A stretch of 49,369 nt of DNA from UBA3700 sp964478025 (GCA_964478025.1 CAYZGK010000012.1:1-49369); one strand, 5' to 3'. Shown: positions 6,952 to 15,899, numbered from the stretch's first letter. Program-made: numbers and translations. Notes: generated from the sequence alone by a model not told the origin.

Positions 6952-9573
6952 ATGAAAAAGACAACATTAACTATTGTTTTTCTTATTGTAGTTATTTTTG
7001 CATTTTCTTCATTAGTTGCGTGTGCACAAGATGAAAATTTAAATGGAAATTCAACAACTACAACTACCACAACAACGGCTAATAAGCCAAGCGATAATAC
7101 TGGTAATAATCCTTCAGATTCAGGTGATACTCCAAGTGATTCTGGTGATAAGACAGGTGGTAGTGATATTGACAATATACCACCACAAGATTCATCAAAA
7201 AAGGATTTTGAAGGTTTAGTTTTCTCGAATGCCACATATGATTATGATGGAACTGAAAAAACAATATCAGTTACAGGAAATGTTCCAACAAATGCCACAA
7301 TTACATATAGTGGTGGTGAAAATAAAAACGGAGCTACAAATGTAGGCACTTATACAATTAAAGCAAGAATTGATGCAGATGGCTACAATTCAAAACTTTT
7401 AACAGCTACACTAAAAATAAAAGGTCTTGATTTTTCTGGTATAACATTCTCAGGTGAAAGTTTTGAGTACGATGAAGCATATCATAAAATTACAGTTACG
7501 GGAAATATTCCATCTACAGCAACTGTTACGTATACAGGTGGTGAAGATGGTAAAAATGGTGCTAAGAGTGTAGGAACATATAATATTAGTGCAGTTATTA
7601 GTGGTGCAGGTTATAATAGTTTAACTTTAAACGCTACAATTAAAATTACTAGTAAAACAGAGCCATTAAGTGTTGCTGTTTATGATAGCAAACTATATTT
7701 CCAAAATCCTCTAGATAACAATTATTTATATTGCTATGATGGGTCAAATATTAATTTAATTGATGATTACGAAACTCAATATTTTGCAACAGCCAATAAT
7801 AAGTTATATTGTATAAGTTCAGGTATTACATCAAGTATTTCTAGTTATGATGGAACTAATGTAAGTTATCTTCTTGATGTTAATGCTGAATATTTAACAA
7901 GTGATGGCACGTATTTGTATTACGCATGTAACAATACATTATTTAATACAGATTCAAATGGTATTTATAAGGTTAAAATTTCTGATTTGGAAAATAGTGA
8001 TTCAGATCCTATTGCAACAAGATTAACAGCTTCTAAAGCAACATATTTAACATGTGTAGGAAACTATATTTATTTTTCAAATTCTTCAGATAGTGGAAAA
8101 TTATATAGGGTATCTACTTCTGTAACTAACGCAACAGCAACAAAAGTTTATGATTATAAAGTTTCTGATATAGTTGCTAAGGATAACGTTTTATACTTTA
8201 CAAGACATTTTACATTATCTAATGCGTCAGCAGGTGCTGCAATTTATAGTATAAATGTAAGTGGTTCAATGACATTGCCTTTAGCAGATGATGATTCTAA
8301 GATAACTAAAATTACTATGTCGAAAGGTAAATATTTAACAATTATTGATAATTATATTTACTTTGTAAATACTGATATGGTTACATCAAATATCTTTGGT
8401 GATGGTATATATAAGGCTCCAATTGATGGAAGTGGTTGGGTAAGTGATTCTTATACTTTACTTGAAGGTTCCGCTAAAGTTATTGATGGTGAGACGGATG
8501 AGGTTTATGCATTAACATCAATTAATGGATATTTGTATTACTATAGAGCAAATGACAAACATTTACATTGTTACAATATTTCTTCAGAGGAAGAATTAGA
8601 TTTAATGTCAACATTCGTAGCTCCAGAAAAAGTAGAGACAATTACTACATATTATGAAGATATGGATATATATAATGGCGAGTTATACTACATTAATATG
8701 AATGATGGCGGAACAATGTGGAAATATAACATTAGTAATAAAAATTCATATAGAGTTAGTAGTATGCAAGTAGCAGATCTTGCAATACATGGAGACTATA
8801 TCTACTTTGCTACAGTTCGTTTATTTGTTAATTATGATTTATATAAAATGAATTTAAAAACTAGTGAATTAACAAGAATTTCAACTGAAAAATGTTATCA
8901 TTTATCTTTTGCTGATGATTATATCTATTATGCAAATTATTCTGGTTCAAATACATTAAATAGAATGAAGTATGATGGTACAGAAGATGCTGTAGTATTT
9001 AGCGACGAAAAAGTAAATGATTATGATACATGTATTTACAATGGAAAAGTTTATTTCGTAGCAAGTGACGAGTTGTATGAATATACTATTTCAACAGGAA
9101 CTGCTGCTGTAACTTTAAAAGCAAAGAGCAATGATTATAGCAAATTATATCCTAATCAATATGTAATAAAAGATGGTTGTGTATATATGATGTATGATGG
9201 AAGCTTAAATAATTATATTGTTAAATACAATATTTCTACAGGAGAAGTAACCGAAATTGCTAAACTAAATACTGTAGATGGAGCTAGAAGTTTCTTCGTA
9301 TATGGTAATTATGTTTATTACTATAGAAACGTTACAGCAGGATCTTCATCAAAAGGCTTATATAGAATTAATACAACATCTTCAACGTTAACTTCTGAAA
9401 AAGTAACTACACTAGATGGTTATTATATGTGTAGTGCAGTAGTTTATGGAAGTAATGTTTATTTCTTGGATGTATGGCAAGTAAAGGATACTTTACCAAC
9501 ATCAGCAAGTACAGCAGAACTTTGTTCTATGTCTTTATCTACATATAAAGTTACAGTGTTGACTGAAGAATAA
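6952..9573 (+). CDS. Large surface lipoprotein: two MBG-like domains and a DUF5050-type beta-propeller
   Basis: The 873-residue protein has a lipoprotein signal peptide (charged MKK, hydrophobic stretch, lipobox LVAC with Cys24), so it should be anchored on the outer face of the membrane. After a Thr/Ser/Gly/Asp-rich linker (about 30-85) come two repeats of roughly 75 residues with the pattern YDG..K.ITVTGN.P, TYSGG and VGTY.I.A.I...GYN (about 88-230), typical of MBG-type Ig-like domains. The rest is built of recurring units with YLYY, IYFVN, VYY and LYR.N motifs, as in DUF5050-like propellers. Ligand or function is unknown. Its promoter carries a TA repeat tract, and it probably shares a transcript with the gene at 9615. 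Ribosome site AAAGGGG is 10 bases upstream. Confidence 0.85.
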   Translation: MKKTTLTIVFLIVVIFAFSSLVACAQDENLNGNSTTTTTTTTANKPSDNTGNNPSDSGDTPSDSGDKTGGSDIDNIPPQDSSKKDFEGLVFSNATYDYDGTEKTISVTGNVPTNATITYSGGENKNGATNVGTYTIKARIDADGYNSKLLTATLKIKGLDFSGITFSGESFEYDEAYHKITVTGNIPSTATVTYTGGEDGKNGAKSVGTYNISAVISGAGYNSLTLNATIKITSKTEPLSVAVYDSKLYFQNPLDNNYLYCYDGSNINLIDDYETQYFATANNKLYCISSGITSSISSYDGTNVSYLLDVNAEYLTSDGTYLYYACNNTLFNTDSNGIYKVKISDLENSDSDPIATRLTASKATYLTCVGNYIYFSNSSDSGKLYRVSTSVTNATATKVYDYKVSDIVAKDNVLYFTRHFTLSNASAGAAIYSINVSGSMTLPLADDDSKITKITMSKGKYLTIIDNYIYFVNTDMVTSNIFGDGIYKAPIDGSGWVSDSYTLLEGSAKVIDGETDEVYALTSINGYLYYYRANDKHLHCYNISSEEELDLMSTFVAPEKVETITTYYEDMDIYNGELYYINMNDGGTMWKYNISNKNSYRVSSMQVADLAIHGDYIYFATVRLFVNYDLYKMNLKTSELTRISTEKCYHLSFADDYIYYANYSGSNTLNRMKYDGTEDAVVFSDEKVNDYDTCIYNGKVYFVASDELYEYTISTGTAAVTLKAKSNDYSKLYPNQYVIKDGCVYMMYDGSLNNYIVKYNISTGEVTEIAKLNTVDGARSFFVYGNYVYYYRNVTAGSSSKGLYRINTTSSTLTSEKVTTLDGYYMCSAVVYGSNVYFLDVWQVKDTLPTSASTAELCSMSLSTYKVTVLTEE

Positions 9574-9614
9574 AATAGGAGATTAAAATTTAACAACATA
9601 AAAGGAGAATATTT

Positions 9615-10157
9615 ATGAAAAAGTATCAAGCAAAATGCCCAAATTGTGGCGCACAAATCAGTTTTACTAGTAGAGACAAAAAGATAAAATGTCCTAATGG
9701 TGATTATGAAAAAGCAAATAGTTATTATTCAGAGGATGTAGATGAAGATTATGATTTTACTCCAGAATATGTTGCAAAAAAAAGTACTGCAGCTTTAACT
9801 GGTAAAATCATATTTGGAATTTTATTTTTCTGGTTATTACTTATTCCTACAATAAAGATGATAGCAGCAATTATTGAATATCATAATTTTACAGTTGAAA
9901 TTTATAAGAGAAGAATTGTAATTAAAGAAGGTGTTTTTAATATTGTTGAAAAAGAACAATCAAGAACAGGAATTGTTTCTGTAACAAAAACGCAATCTTT
10001 ATGGGGAAATATTTGTGGATATGGTGACTTGCATATAAACTTAGTAGGAAAAGATGACTTATATTTGCAAAATATTAAAGATCCAGATGAATTAAAGTCT
10101 TTCTTGCAAAAATCAATAATAAATGGTAGAAAAGTAAAACAAGTTATGTTTGATTAA
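9615..10157 (+). CDS. Membrane protein with degenerate zinc ribbon and bacterial PH (bPH2-like) domain
   Basis: I do not recognise a specific function. The 180-residue protein starts with CPNCG (Cys8, Cys11), followed by KCPNGD where a second CPxC would be expected; only Cys26 remains, so the ribbon is degenerate. An acidic stretch (EDVDEDYDF) follows, then a hydrophobic span (about 66-88) and a C-terminal domain with KRRIVIKEGVFNIVEKEQSR, VTKTQSLWGNICGYGDL and a DPDEL-like ending, typical of YdbS/bPH2 domains. It has a good ribosome site (AAAGGAG) and lies 41 bases after the lipoprotein with no terminator between, so both are probably co-transcribed. A terminator follows. Confidence 0.75.
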   Translation: MKKYQAKCPNCGAQISFTSRDKKIKCPNGDYEKANSYYSEDVDEDYDFTPEYVAKKSTAALTGKIIFGILFFWLLLIPTIKMIAAIIEYHNFTVEIYKRRIVIKEGVFNIVEKEQSRTGIVSVTKTQSLWGNICGYGDLHINLVGKDDLYLQNIKDPDELKSFLQKSIINGRKVKQVMFD

Positions 10158-10175
10158 TACTAAAAACTTAATATT

Positions 10176-10221
10176 AAACCTTCAAAACAAGTGCGGATAA
10201 CACAAGTTTTGAAGGTTTTTT
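10176..10221 (+). terminator. Intrinsic terminator after the lipoprotein operon
   Basis: A 13-bp stem AAACCTTCAAAAC / GTTTTGAAGGTTT, extended by an inner GTG/CAC helix, is followed by TTTTTT. Confidence 0.9.
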
Positions 10222-10283
10222 GTTGCACAAATAAACAAAATAAAAATCTTAATAAAATTTGTCAAAAAAATATAAATAGTTAG

Positions 10284-10313
10284 TTGACAAATTATTTTTA
10301 TATTTAATACAAT
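10284..10313 (+). promoter_or_regulatory. Promoter of the MarR-ABC exporter operon
   Basis: TTGACA (10284-10289), 18 bases, TACAAT (10308-10313). It is followed directly by a perfect inverted repeat. Confidence 0.7.
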
Positions 10314-10328
10314 GTTAGCGACCTAACA
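10313..10328 (+). promoter_or_regulatory. Probable MarR operator (inverted repeat at the transcription start)
   Basis: TGTTAG CGAC CTAACA is a perfect inverted repeat with 6-base arms and a 4-base centre. It overlaps the last base of the -10 box and the expected transcription start, 22 bases before the marR-like start codon. Size and TTAG/CTAA core fit MarR-family operators, implying autorepression (inference). Confidence 0.75.
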
Positions 10329-10349
10329 ATTAAAGGTTTAGAGGTTCGT

Positions 10350-10808
10350 ATGGAAAGGGTGTACATAGGAAAAGAATTAAAGTCTGTAATGAATGTTTTA
10401 AAGAGATATTCACAAAAGGACGCAGAAGTGCGTGGTATAAAACCATGTGATGATAAAGAGGGAAAGCCTACAATGCTTCATGGCATGTTTATAGGTTATA
10501 TTGCTGAAAAATCTAAAGATGGAGATATTTTTCAAAAAGATTTAGAAAAAGCTTTTAATATTAGAAGATCAACAGCAACGGAAGTTTTGAAGTTAATGGA
10601 AAAAAATGGCTACATTGAAAAGGAAAGTGTAAAATACGATGCTAGACTTAAGAAAATTAAATTAACTCAAAAAGGCTTAGAGGAGCATGAAAATGCTATG
10701 AAAGGCATTCATATAATGGAAGATAAAATGGCTGAAGGTATTACTGATGAAGAAATAGAAGTACTTTTAAGAGTTTTAGAGAAAATAAAAAAGAATTTAA
10801 GTGAATAG
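10350..10808 (+). CDS. MarR-family transcriptional regulator of the ABC exporter
   Basis: This winged-helix regulator has 152 residues. The DNA-binding part spans about 45-115: FQKDLEKAFNIRRSTATEVLKLMEKNGYI, then the wing with DARLKKIKLTQKGLE. Flanking helices would form the dimer interface. It is the first gene of an operon with two ABC exporter half-transporters. An inverted repeat lies exactly on its promoter, so it most likely represses its own operon and is released by a ligand the pump exports. This is inferred from arrangement; the ligand is unknown. A purine-rich TTAGAGG lies 6 bases before the ATG. The gene ends 18 bases before the first transporter gene. Confidence 0.9.
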   Translation: MERVYIGKELKSVMNVLKRYSQKDAEVRGIKPCDDKEGKPTMLHGMFIGYIAEKSKDGDIFQKDLEKAFNIRRSTATEVLKLMEKNGYIEKESVKYDARLKKIKLTQKGLEEHENAMKGIHIMEDKMAEGITDEEIEVLLRVLEKIKKNLSE

Positions 10809-10826
10809 GAGTATATAAAAAGCTTT

Positions 10827-12644
10827 ATGAAACTAAAAGAGATATTAAAGACTTTAGCAGGCTCTATAAGGGAATATAAGAAGGATAGTATACTTGCCCC
10901 AACATTTATAATGGGTGAGGTTATACTTGAGTGTATATTGCCTTATGTGATGTCTTTTTTAATCAATTCAATTTATGCAAAAGATTTAAAACAAGTAATA
11001 ATCTATGGAATATGTTTAGTCCTTGTTGCTATTTGTTCATTTATTGCAGGCGTAGGATCTGGAGTATTTGGTGCTAGAGGTTCGGCTGGTTTTGCAAAAA
11101 ATTTAAGATATGATGTGTTTACAAAGGTACAAACATTCTCATTTGCAAATATAGACAAGTTCTCAACATCATCACTTGTTACTCGTTTAACAACAGATAT
11201 AACCAATATACAAATGGCTTATATGATGATAATAAGGGTAGCTATTCGTGCTCCATTTATGCTTATATTCTCATTTGTAATGGCTGCAATAATGAATATT
11301 AAATTAGCGTTAATATTTGTTGTTTTAATGCCAATACTTGGAACATTATTAGCTCTAGGAGTTTTAAAAACACATCCTATATTTGAAAAAGTATTTAAAA
11401 AATATGATGCATTAAATGAATCAGTTGAAGAAAATATAAAGGCAGCTCGTGTTGTTAAAGCATATGTAAAAGAAGATTATGAAAAAGAAAAATTCCATAA
11501 TGTTTCTGAAGATGTTAGAAGAGACTTTACAAAAGCTGAAAGAATTGTAGCTATATCTTCTCCAGCTATGCAGTTTTGTATATATGTTGCAATTATTTTA
11601 ATATCTTTATTTGCTTCAATTATTGTTGTTAAAACAGGTTCAACAGAAACTACAATAGTTGATGGAGTTCCAGTAGTTTCATTCGTTGCTGGAGAGTTTT
11701 CAGTAGGTCAATTACAAAGTTTTATTGCTTATGGATTCCAAATGCTAATGTCTATGATGATGCTTGCTATGATTTTGGTTATGATTGTTATGGCACAAGC
11801 GTCATCAAAGAGAGTTGCAGAAGTTTTAGTTGAAACTCCTACAATACAAAATCCAGAAAATCCAGTATATAATGTTAAAGATGGTTCAGTAGAGTTTAAA
11901 AACGTTTCATTTAAATATAATGAAAAGGCTGAGAAAAATGCTTTAAATAATATTAACCTATCTATAAAGTCAGGAGAAACAGTTGGTATTATTGGTGGAA
12001 CAGGTTCATCTAAATCTTCATTAATACAATTAATATCAAGACTTTATGATGCAACAGAAGGTGAGGTATACGTTGGTGGTGTTAATGTTAAGAATTATGA
12101 TTTAGTAACACTTCGTGATCAAGTTTCTGTTGTACTTCAAAAGAATGTCCTATTTAGTGGAACTATTGCTGAAAACTTACGTTGGGGCGATAAAAACGCA
12201 AGTGATGAGGAAGTAATTAAAGCAGCAAAACTTGCTCAAGCTGATGACTTTATTATGTCTTTCCCAGAAGGGTATAATCACTATATAGAGCAAGGCGGTA
12301 GTAACGTTTCAGGTGGACAAAAACAAAGATTATGTATCGCAAGAGCTATTCTTAAAAAGCCTAAGATTATTATACTTGATGACTCAACATCAGCCGTTGA
12401 TACAAAAACAGATGCTTTAATTAGAAAAGCATTTAAAGAAGAACTTCCAAATACTACAAAAATTGTCATCGCTCAGCGTATTGCATCAGTTCAAGATGCT
12501 GACAAGATTATAGTTATGGATAATGGTGAAATTAATGCTATTGGTAACCATGAAGAATTATTAAAGAGTAATGAAATTTACCAAGAAGTATATTATTCAC
12601 AAAATAAAATTGATGATAAAAAAGTTGAAGGAGGTGCACAATAA
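10827..12644 (+). CDS. Heterodimeric ABC exporter, subunit with degenerate catalytic site
   Basis: This 605-residue half-transporter has an N-terminal six-helix membrane domain (about 1-330) and a nucleotide-binding domain. Walker A reads GGTGSSKSS (390-398), the signature is VSGGQKQRL, and Walker B ends LDDST. Asp519 takes the place of the catalytic glutamate, as in the non-canonical half of BmrC/BmrD- or TM287/288-type exporters. It overlaps the next gene by one base and that gene encodes the canonical half. Likely role: export of drugs or other hydrophobic compounds (inference from family). The ribosome site AGGAG is unusually far (about 15 bases) from the chosen ATG. Confidence 0.92.
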   Translation: MKLKEILKTLAGSIREYKKDSILAPTFIMGEVILECILPYVMSFLINSIYAKDLKQVIIYGICLVLVAICSFIAGVGSGVFGARGSAGFAKNLRYDVFTKVQTFSFANIDKFSTSSLVTRLTTDITNIQMAYMMIIRVAIRAPFMLIFSFVMAAIMNIKLALIFVVLMPILGTLLALGVLKTHPIFEKVFKKYDALNESVEENIKAARVVKAYVKEDYEKEKFHNVSEDVRRDFTKAERIVAISSPAMQFCIYVAIILISLFASIIVVKTGSTETTIVDGVPVVSFVAGEFSVGQLQSFIAYGFQMLMSMMMLAMILVMIVMAQASSKRVAEVLVETPTIQNPENPVYNVKDGSVEFKNVSFKYNEKAEKNALNNINLSIKSGETVGIIGGTGSSKSSLIQLISRLYDATEGEVYVGGVNVKNYDLVTLRDQVSVVLQKNVLFSGTIAENLRWGDKNASDEEVIKAAKLAQADDFIMSFPEGYNHYIEQGGSNVSGGQKQRLCIARAILKKPKIIILDDSTSAVDTKTDALIRKAFKEELPNTTKIVIAQRIASVQDADKIIVMDNGEINAIGNHEELLKSNEIYQEVYYSQNKIDDKKVEGGAQ

Positions 12645-14593
12645 TGCCAGGACCAAAAATGTCTCAACCAGGAAAAAAGGTTAATGTTGGTGCTACTTTA
12701 TCTAGACTTATGAAATCTGTAGGTAAGTACTACAAATGGGAATTAATAGTTGTTGCTATAGCAATACTTATAAGTGCTGTAGGTGGACTTGGAAACTCAA
12801 TATTTATTAAACTTATTATTGATGATTGTATTCAACCAGGAATGGATAATATGATTGCAGGTATGAGTGCAACAGATGCGCTTTCTAATATGATGCCAAA
12901 TCTTGTTAAATACATATTAATGATGGTAGCTGTATTTGGATGTGGGGCAATTGCAACAGCAGTTTATACACAAATGATGGCAATTATAACTCAAGGCTAC
13001 TTAAAGCATATAAGAGAAGATATGTTTAACCACATGCAATATCTTCCAATTAAATATTTTGATACCCACACTCACGGCGATATCATGTCATATTACACAA
13101 ACGACGTTGATGCTATAAGACAATTATTAAGTCAATCAATTCCACAATTAATATCAGCCTCAGCTTCAGTTATAGCTTTGGTTGTAATGATGATTGCATA
13201 TAGTGTTTGGTTAACTTTAGTTATAGTATTTGGTGTTATTTGTATGGCATTAATTACAAAAGTTGTTGGTATTAAATCTGCAAAATTCTTCGTAAAACAA
13301 CAAACTAGTGTTGCAAAAACTGAAGGTATTATTGAAGAGATGATGAAAGGTCAAAAGGTTGTTAAAGTATTTAACCATGAAAATGAAACAATAGAATCAT
13401 TTAATAAGGTTAATAACGAACTTTTTGAAGATATGAAAAATGCTCATACATATGCAAACATACTAATGCCAGCTATGAGTAATTTAGGTAACTTAATTTA
13501 CGTTTTAACAGCACTTGTTGGTTCAGTTATAGTAATACTTGGTGGAACAAATATAACTGTTATGGGAGCCGGAACACTATCTGTTGGTACAGTTGTAGCT
13601 TTCTTAACAATTGCAAGAGGATTTAACTCAAATGTTTCAAATGCTGCAAACCAAATTAACTCAGTAGTTATGGGTATGGCAGGTGCAGCAAGAATCTTTG
13701 AACTTCTTGATGAAAAGCAAGAAACAGATGATGGTTATGTAACACTTGTTAATGCAAAGATTGATGAGAATGGAAATATTACAGAAAGCGAAGAAAGAAC
13801 AGGTCTTTGGGCTTGGAAACATCCTCATAAAGCTGATGGCACAATTACTTATACAAAACTTGAGGGTCATATCCAATTATTTGATGTAGATTTTGGATAT
13901 GAAGAAAATAAGATAGTTTTACATGATGTAACAATTGATGCAGCTCCTGGTAAAAAGATTGCCTTTGTTGGAGCTACCGGTGCAGGTAAGACCACAATTA
14001 CAAACTTAATTAATAGATTTTATGATATTGCTGATGGTAAGATTCGTTACGATAACATAAATATTAATAAGATTAAAAAGGCAGATTTAAGAAGATCTTT
14101 AGGTATTGTACTTCAAGATACAAACTTATTTACAGGAACTGTAAAGGAAAATATTAAGTATGGTAAACTTGATGCAACTGATGAGGAAGTAATTGAGGCA
14201 GCAAAGATAGCAAACGCTCACGATTTTATTACTCGTTTGCCACAAGGTTATGACACAATGCTTACAGCAGATGGAGCAAATCTTTCTCAAGGTCAAAGAC
14301 AATTATTATCTATTGCAAGAGCAGCTATATCTAAAGCTCCTGTTATGATAATGGATGAAGCTACATCTTCAATTGATACAAGAACTGAAGCATTAGTTCA
14401 AAAGGGAACTGATCAATTAATGCAAGGCAGAACAGTATTTGTAATTGCTCATAGATTATCTACTGTACAAAACTCTGATTTAATTATAGTTTTAGATCAT
14501 GGTAGAATTATTGAACAAGGTTCACATAATGAATTAATTGCTCAAAAAGGTAAATATTATCAATTATATACTGGTGCTTTTGAGCTAGAATAA
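12644..14593 (+). CDS. Heterodimeric ABC exporter, subunit with canonical catalytic site
   Basis: This is the partner half-transporter, 649 residues. The membrane domain occupies about 30-340. Between it and the nucleotide-binding domain sits an insertion (about 370-415, ending WAWKHPHKADGTITY) that is typical of this subunit type in Firmicutes. Walker A is GATGAGKTT (443-451), the signature is LSQGQRQLL and Walker B ends MDEATS with catalytic Glu572. Together with the preceding gene it should form an asymmetric multidrug-type exporter with one consensus and one degenerate ATP site. Its ATG overlaps the previous stop (TAATG), and GGAGG lies upstream. A strong terminator ends the operon. Confidence 0.93.
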   Translation: MPGPKMSQPGKKVNVGATLSRLMKSVGKYYKWELIVVAIAILISAVGGLGNSIFIKLIIDDCIQPGMDNMIAGMSATDALSNMMPNLVKYILMMVAVFGCGAIATAVYTQMMAIITQGYLKHIREDMFNHMQYLPIKYFDTHTHGDIMSYYTNDVDAIRQLLSQSIPQLISASASVIALVVMMIAYSVWLTLVIVFGVICMALITKVVGIKSAKFFVKQQTSVAKTEGIIEEMMKGQKVVKVFNHENETIESFNKVNNELFEDMKNAHTYANILMPAMSNLGNLIYVLTALVGSVIVILGGTNITVMGAGTLSVGTVVAFLTIARGFNSNVSNAANQINSVVMGMAGAARIFELLDEKQETDDGYVTLVNAKIDENGNITESEERTGLWAWKHPHKADGTITYTKLEGHIQLFDVDFGYEENKIVLHDVTIDAAPGKKIAFVGATGAGKTTITNLINRFYDIADGKIRYDNININKIKKADLRRSLGIVLQDTNLFTGTVKENIKYGKLDATDEEVIEAAKIANAHDFITRLPQGYDTMLTADGANLSQGQRQLLSIARAAISKAPVMIMDEATSSIDTRTEALVQKGTDQLMQGRTVFVIAHRLSTVQNSDLIIVLDHGRIIEQGSHNELIAQKGKYYQLYTGAFELE

Positions 14594-14612
14594 TTAATTA
14601 AAAATCTAAATT

Positions 14613-14650
14613 TTGAGTCCTAAAGGAAGCTTTGGGACTCAATTTTTTTT
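14613..14650 (+). terminator. Intrinsic terminator of the ABC exporter operon
   Basis: TTGAGTCC / GGACTCAA stem with a 14-base loop, followed by eight T. Confidence 0.9.
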
Positions 14651-14667
14651 ACAAAAAAATGCCTTCA

Positions 14668-14696
14668 TTGACTAAGACAATTTAAATTGGTAATAT
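14668..14696 (+). promoter_or_regulatory. Promoter of the DUF4349 lipoprotein gene
   Basis: TTGACT (14668-14673), 17-base spacer, TAATAT (14691-14696) preceded by an extended TGG. It lies 20 bases before the ATG at 14717. Confidence 0.7.
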
Positions 14697-14716
14697 TAAA
14701 CAAAAAGGAGAGATTT

Positions 14717-15619
14717 ATGAAAAGAAAATTTTTATTAACTCTCGTAATCGTTTTAATACTATTATCTACTATGCTTGGTCTTTTTAGTTGTAATAGTAAA
14801 GATTCCTATGAGGGTGGTTCATCGGTAAAAAATGAAGTAGACTCATCTTTATCTACAAGCTCAACGTATTCTGGATCTGCATTAACTTCTAGAAAAATTA
14901 TTTATACAGCTTATGTTTCACTATATTCAGATAACGCAAAAGATTCTGTAGAGAAAGTGAAAACTATGTTAAATAGTGATGAATGGGTTGAAAGTGAGGA
15001 AATAAGTTCCTCATATGCAAAAATCATTGTTAGAGTAAAATCTACAAGATTAAATGAATTTTTAAATTCAATAAAGCAAGCAGGGGATGTAGGCAACTAT
15101 ACAATATCTAGTGAAGATATAACTCTTGAATATTCAGATTTAGAGCAAGATTTAACGCAAAAGAAAGCCGAAAGAGACGCACTTCAAGCATTAATGGCCA
15201 CTGCTACAACAACTGCAGATGTTATCTCTTTAAATGATAAAATTTATGAATTAAATGCAGAGATAGCAAAGCTTGAGACAAGAAAGAATACTTATGATTC
15301 TAAAATAGATTATTCAACAATAACGATTTATGTAAATCAAAATTACTATGAACAGGAAGAATCATTTGGAGCAATGACAAAAAATGCTTTAACAAACTCA
15401 TGGGTAGCACTAGGTTCATTTTTTAAATATTTGCTTTTAGCAATTATATATGTGTTCCCATTTGCATTAGTAATAGCAATTATTTGTGTAATTATTTACT
15501 TTGTTAAAAAGAAAAAAGGATTAAAGTTCTTTGAAAGGGCTAAAAAGAAAAATAAAGTAGAAGAAAAATCCTTAATTCAAGATAATGAGAATGTAAAGAA
15601 TCAAGAAAAACAAGAATAG
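14717..15619 (+). CDS. DUF4349 family lipoprotein
   Basis: The 300-residue protein has a lipoprotein signal peptide ending in LFSC (Cys25). The body (about 55-215) matches the DUF4349 pattern: RKIIYTAYVSL at the start, then an SSSYAKIIVRV strand, EDITLEYSDLEQDL, a coiled-coil-like helix rich in Glu/Lys/Ala, and YSTITIYV. A strong transmembrane span (about 240-270) and a basic Lys-rich cytoplasmic tail follow, so the domain is outside the cell and tethered at both ends. Function is not known for the family; a cell-envelope role is a guess. ATG 14717 follows AAGGAG at 6 bases; an upstream in-frame TTG is less likely. It is monocistronic, with its own promoter and terminator. Confidence 0.85.
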   Translation: MKRKFLLTLVIVLILLSTMLGLFSCNSKDSYEGGSSVKNEVDSSLSTSSTYSGSALTSRKIIYTAYVSLYSDNAKDSVEKVKTMLNSDEWVESEEISSSYAKIIVRVKSTRLNEFLNSIKQAGDVGNYTISSEDITLEYSDLEQDLTQKKAERDALQALMATATTTADVISLNDKIYELNAEIAKLETRKNTYDSKIDYSTITIYVNQNYYEQEESFGAMTKNALTNSWVALGSFFKYLLLAIIYVFPFALVIAIICVIIYFVKKKKGLKFFERAKKKNKVEEKSLIQDNENVKNQEKQE

Positions 15620-15632
15620 AAAATATAAGATA

Positions 15633-15671
15633 TATCTCCAAAGCAAATAAAAACTTTGGAGATAATTTTTT
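15633..15671 (+). terminator. Intrinsic terminator of the DUF4349 gene
   Basis: An 11-bp perfect stem TATCTCCAAAG / CTTTGGAGATA with a 10-base loop is followed by A and six T. Confidence 0.92.
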
Positions 15672-15742
15672 ATGCTTATAAAAATTTTAATTTAAGTAAA
15701 AAAATATCAAAAGTTTACTATACAAAAGTATAGTAATAAAAA

Positions 15743-15788
15743 TTTTTATCTAGTTTTCAGTCAGTATTTTTACCTAGTTTTCAGTCAG
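15743..15788. repeat. Tandem 22-bp direct repeat, period 24
   Basis: The unit TTTTTAYCTAGTTTTCAGTCAG occurs at 15743-15764 and 15767-15788 with one mismatch; the core CTAGTTTTCAGTCAG is identical. Nothing coding overlaps it. The second copy also forms the left arm of an imperfect hairpin. Confidence 0.8.
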
Positions 15789-15807
15789 CGTAAATGAAAA
15801 CAGGGTA
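15771..15807. repeat. Imperfect inverted repeat (hairpin) overlapping the direct repeat
   Basis: TACCTAGTTTTCA (15771-15783) can pair with TGAAAACAGGGTA (15795-15807): 13 positions with one A/A mismatch and one G-T pair, loop of 11 bases. It has no T run, so it is not an ordinary terminator. Confidence 0.7.
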
Positions 15808-15899
15808 ATTTTTGTTGAAATTTAAGTTAGAAAAGAGTGAAAAATTTAGGGGCATGTTTGCAACTATATTACTTTTTTTAATATTTTTATAAGATTTTA

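Noticed and set aside
7049..7085. Run of eight threonine codons in the lipoprotein as a slippage tract
   Set aside because: The codons are mixed ACA, ACT and ACC, so there is no pure short repeat; the TA tract in the promoter is the better candidate.
15743..15788. Direct repeats as a CRISPR array
   Set aside because: Only two copies with a two-base gap, no spacer-sized intervals and no cas genes.
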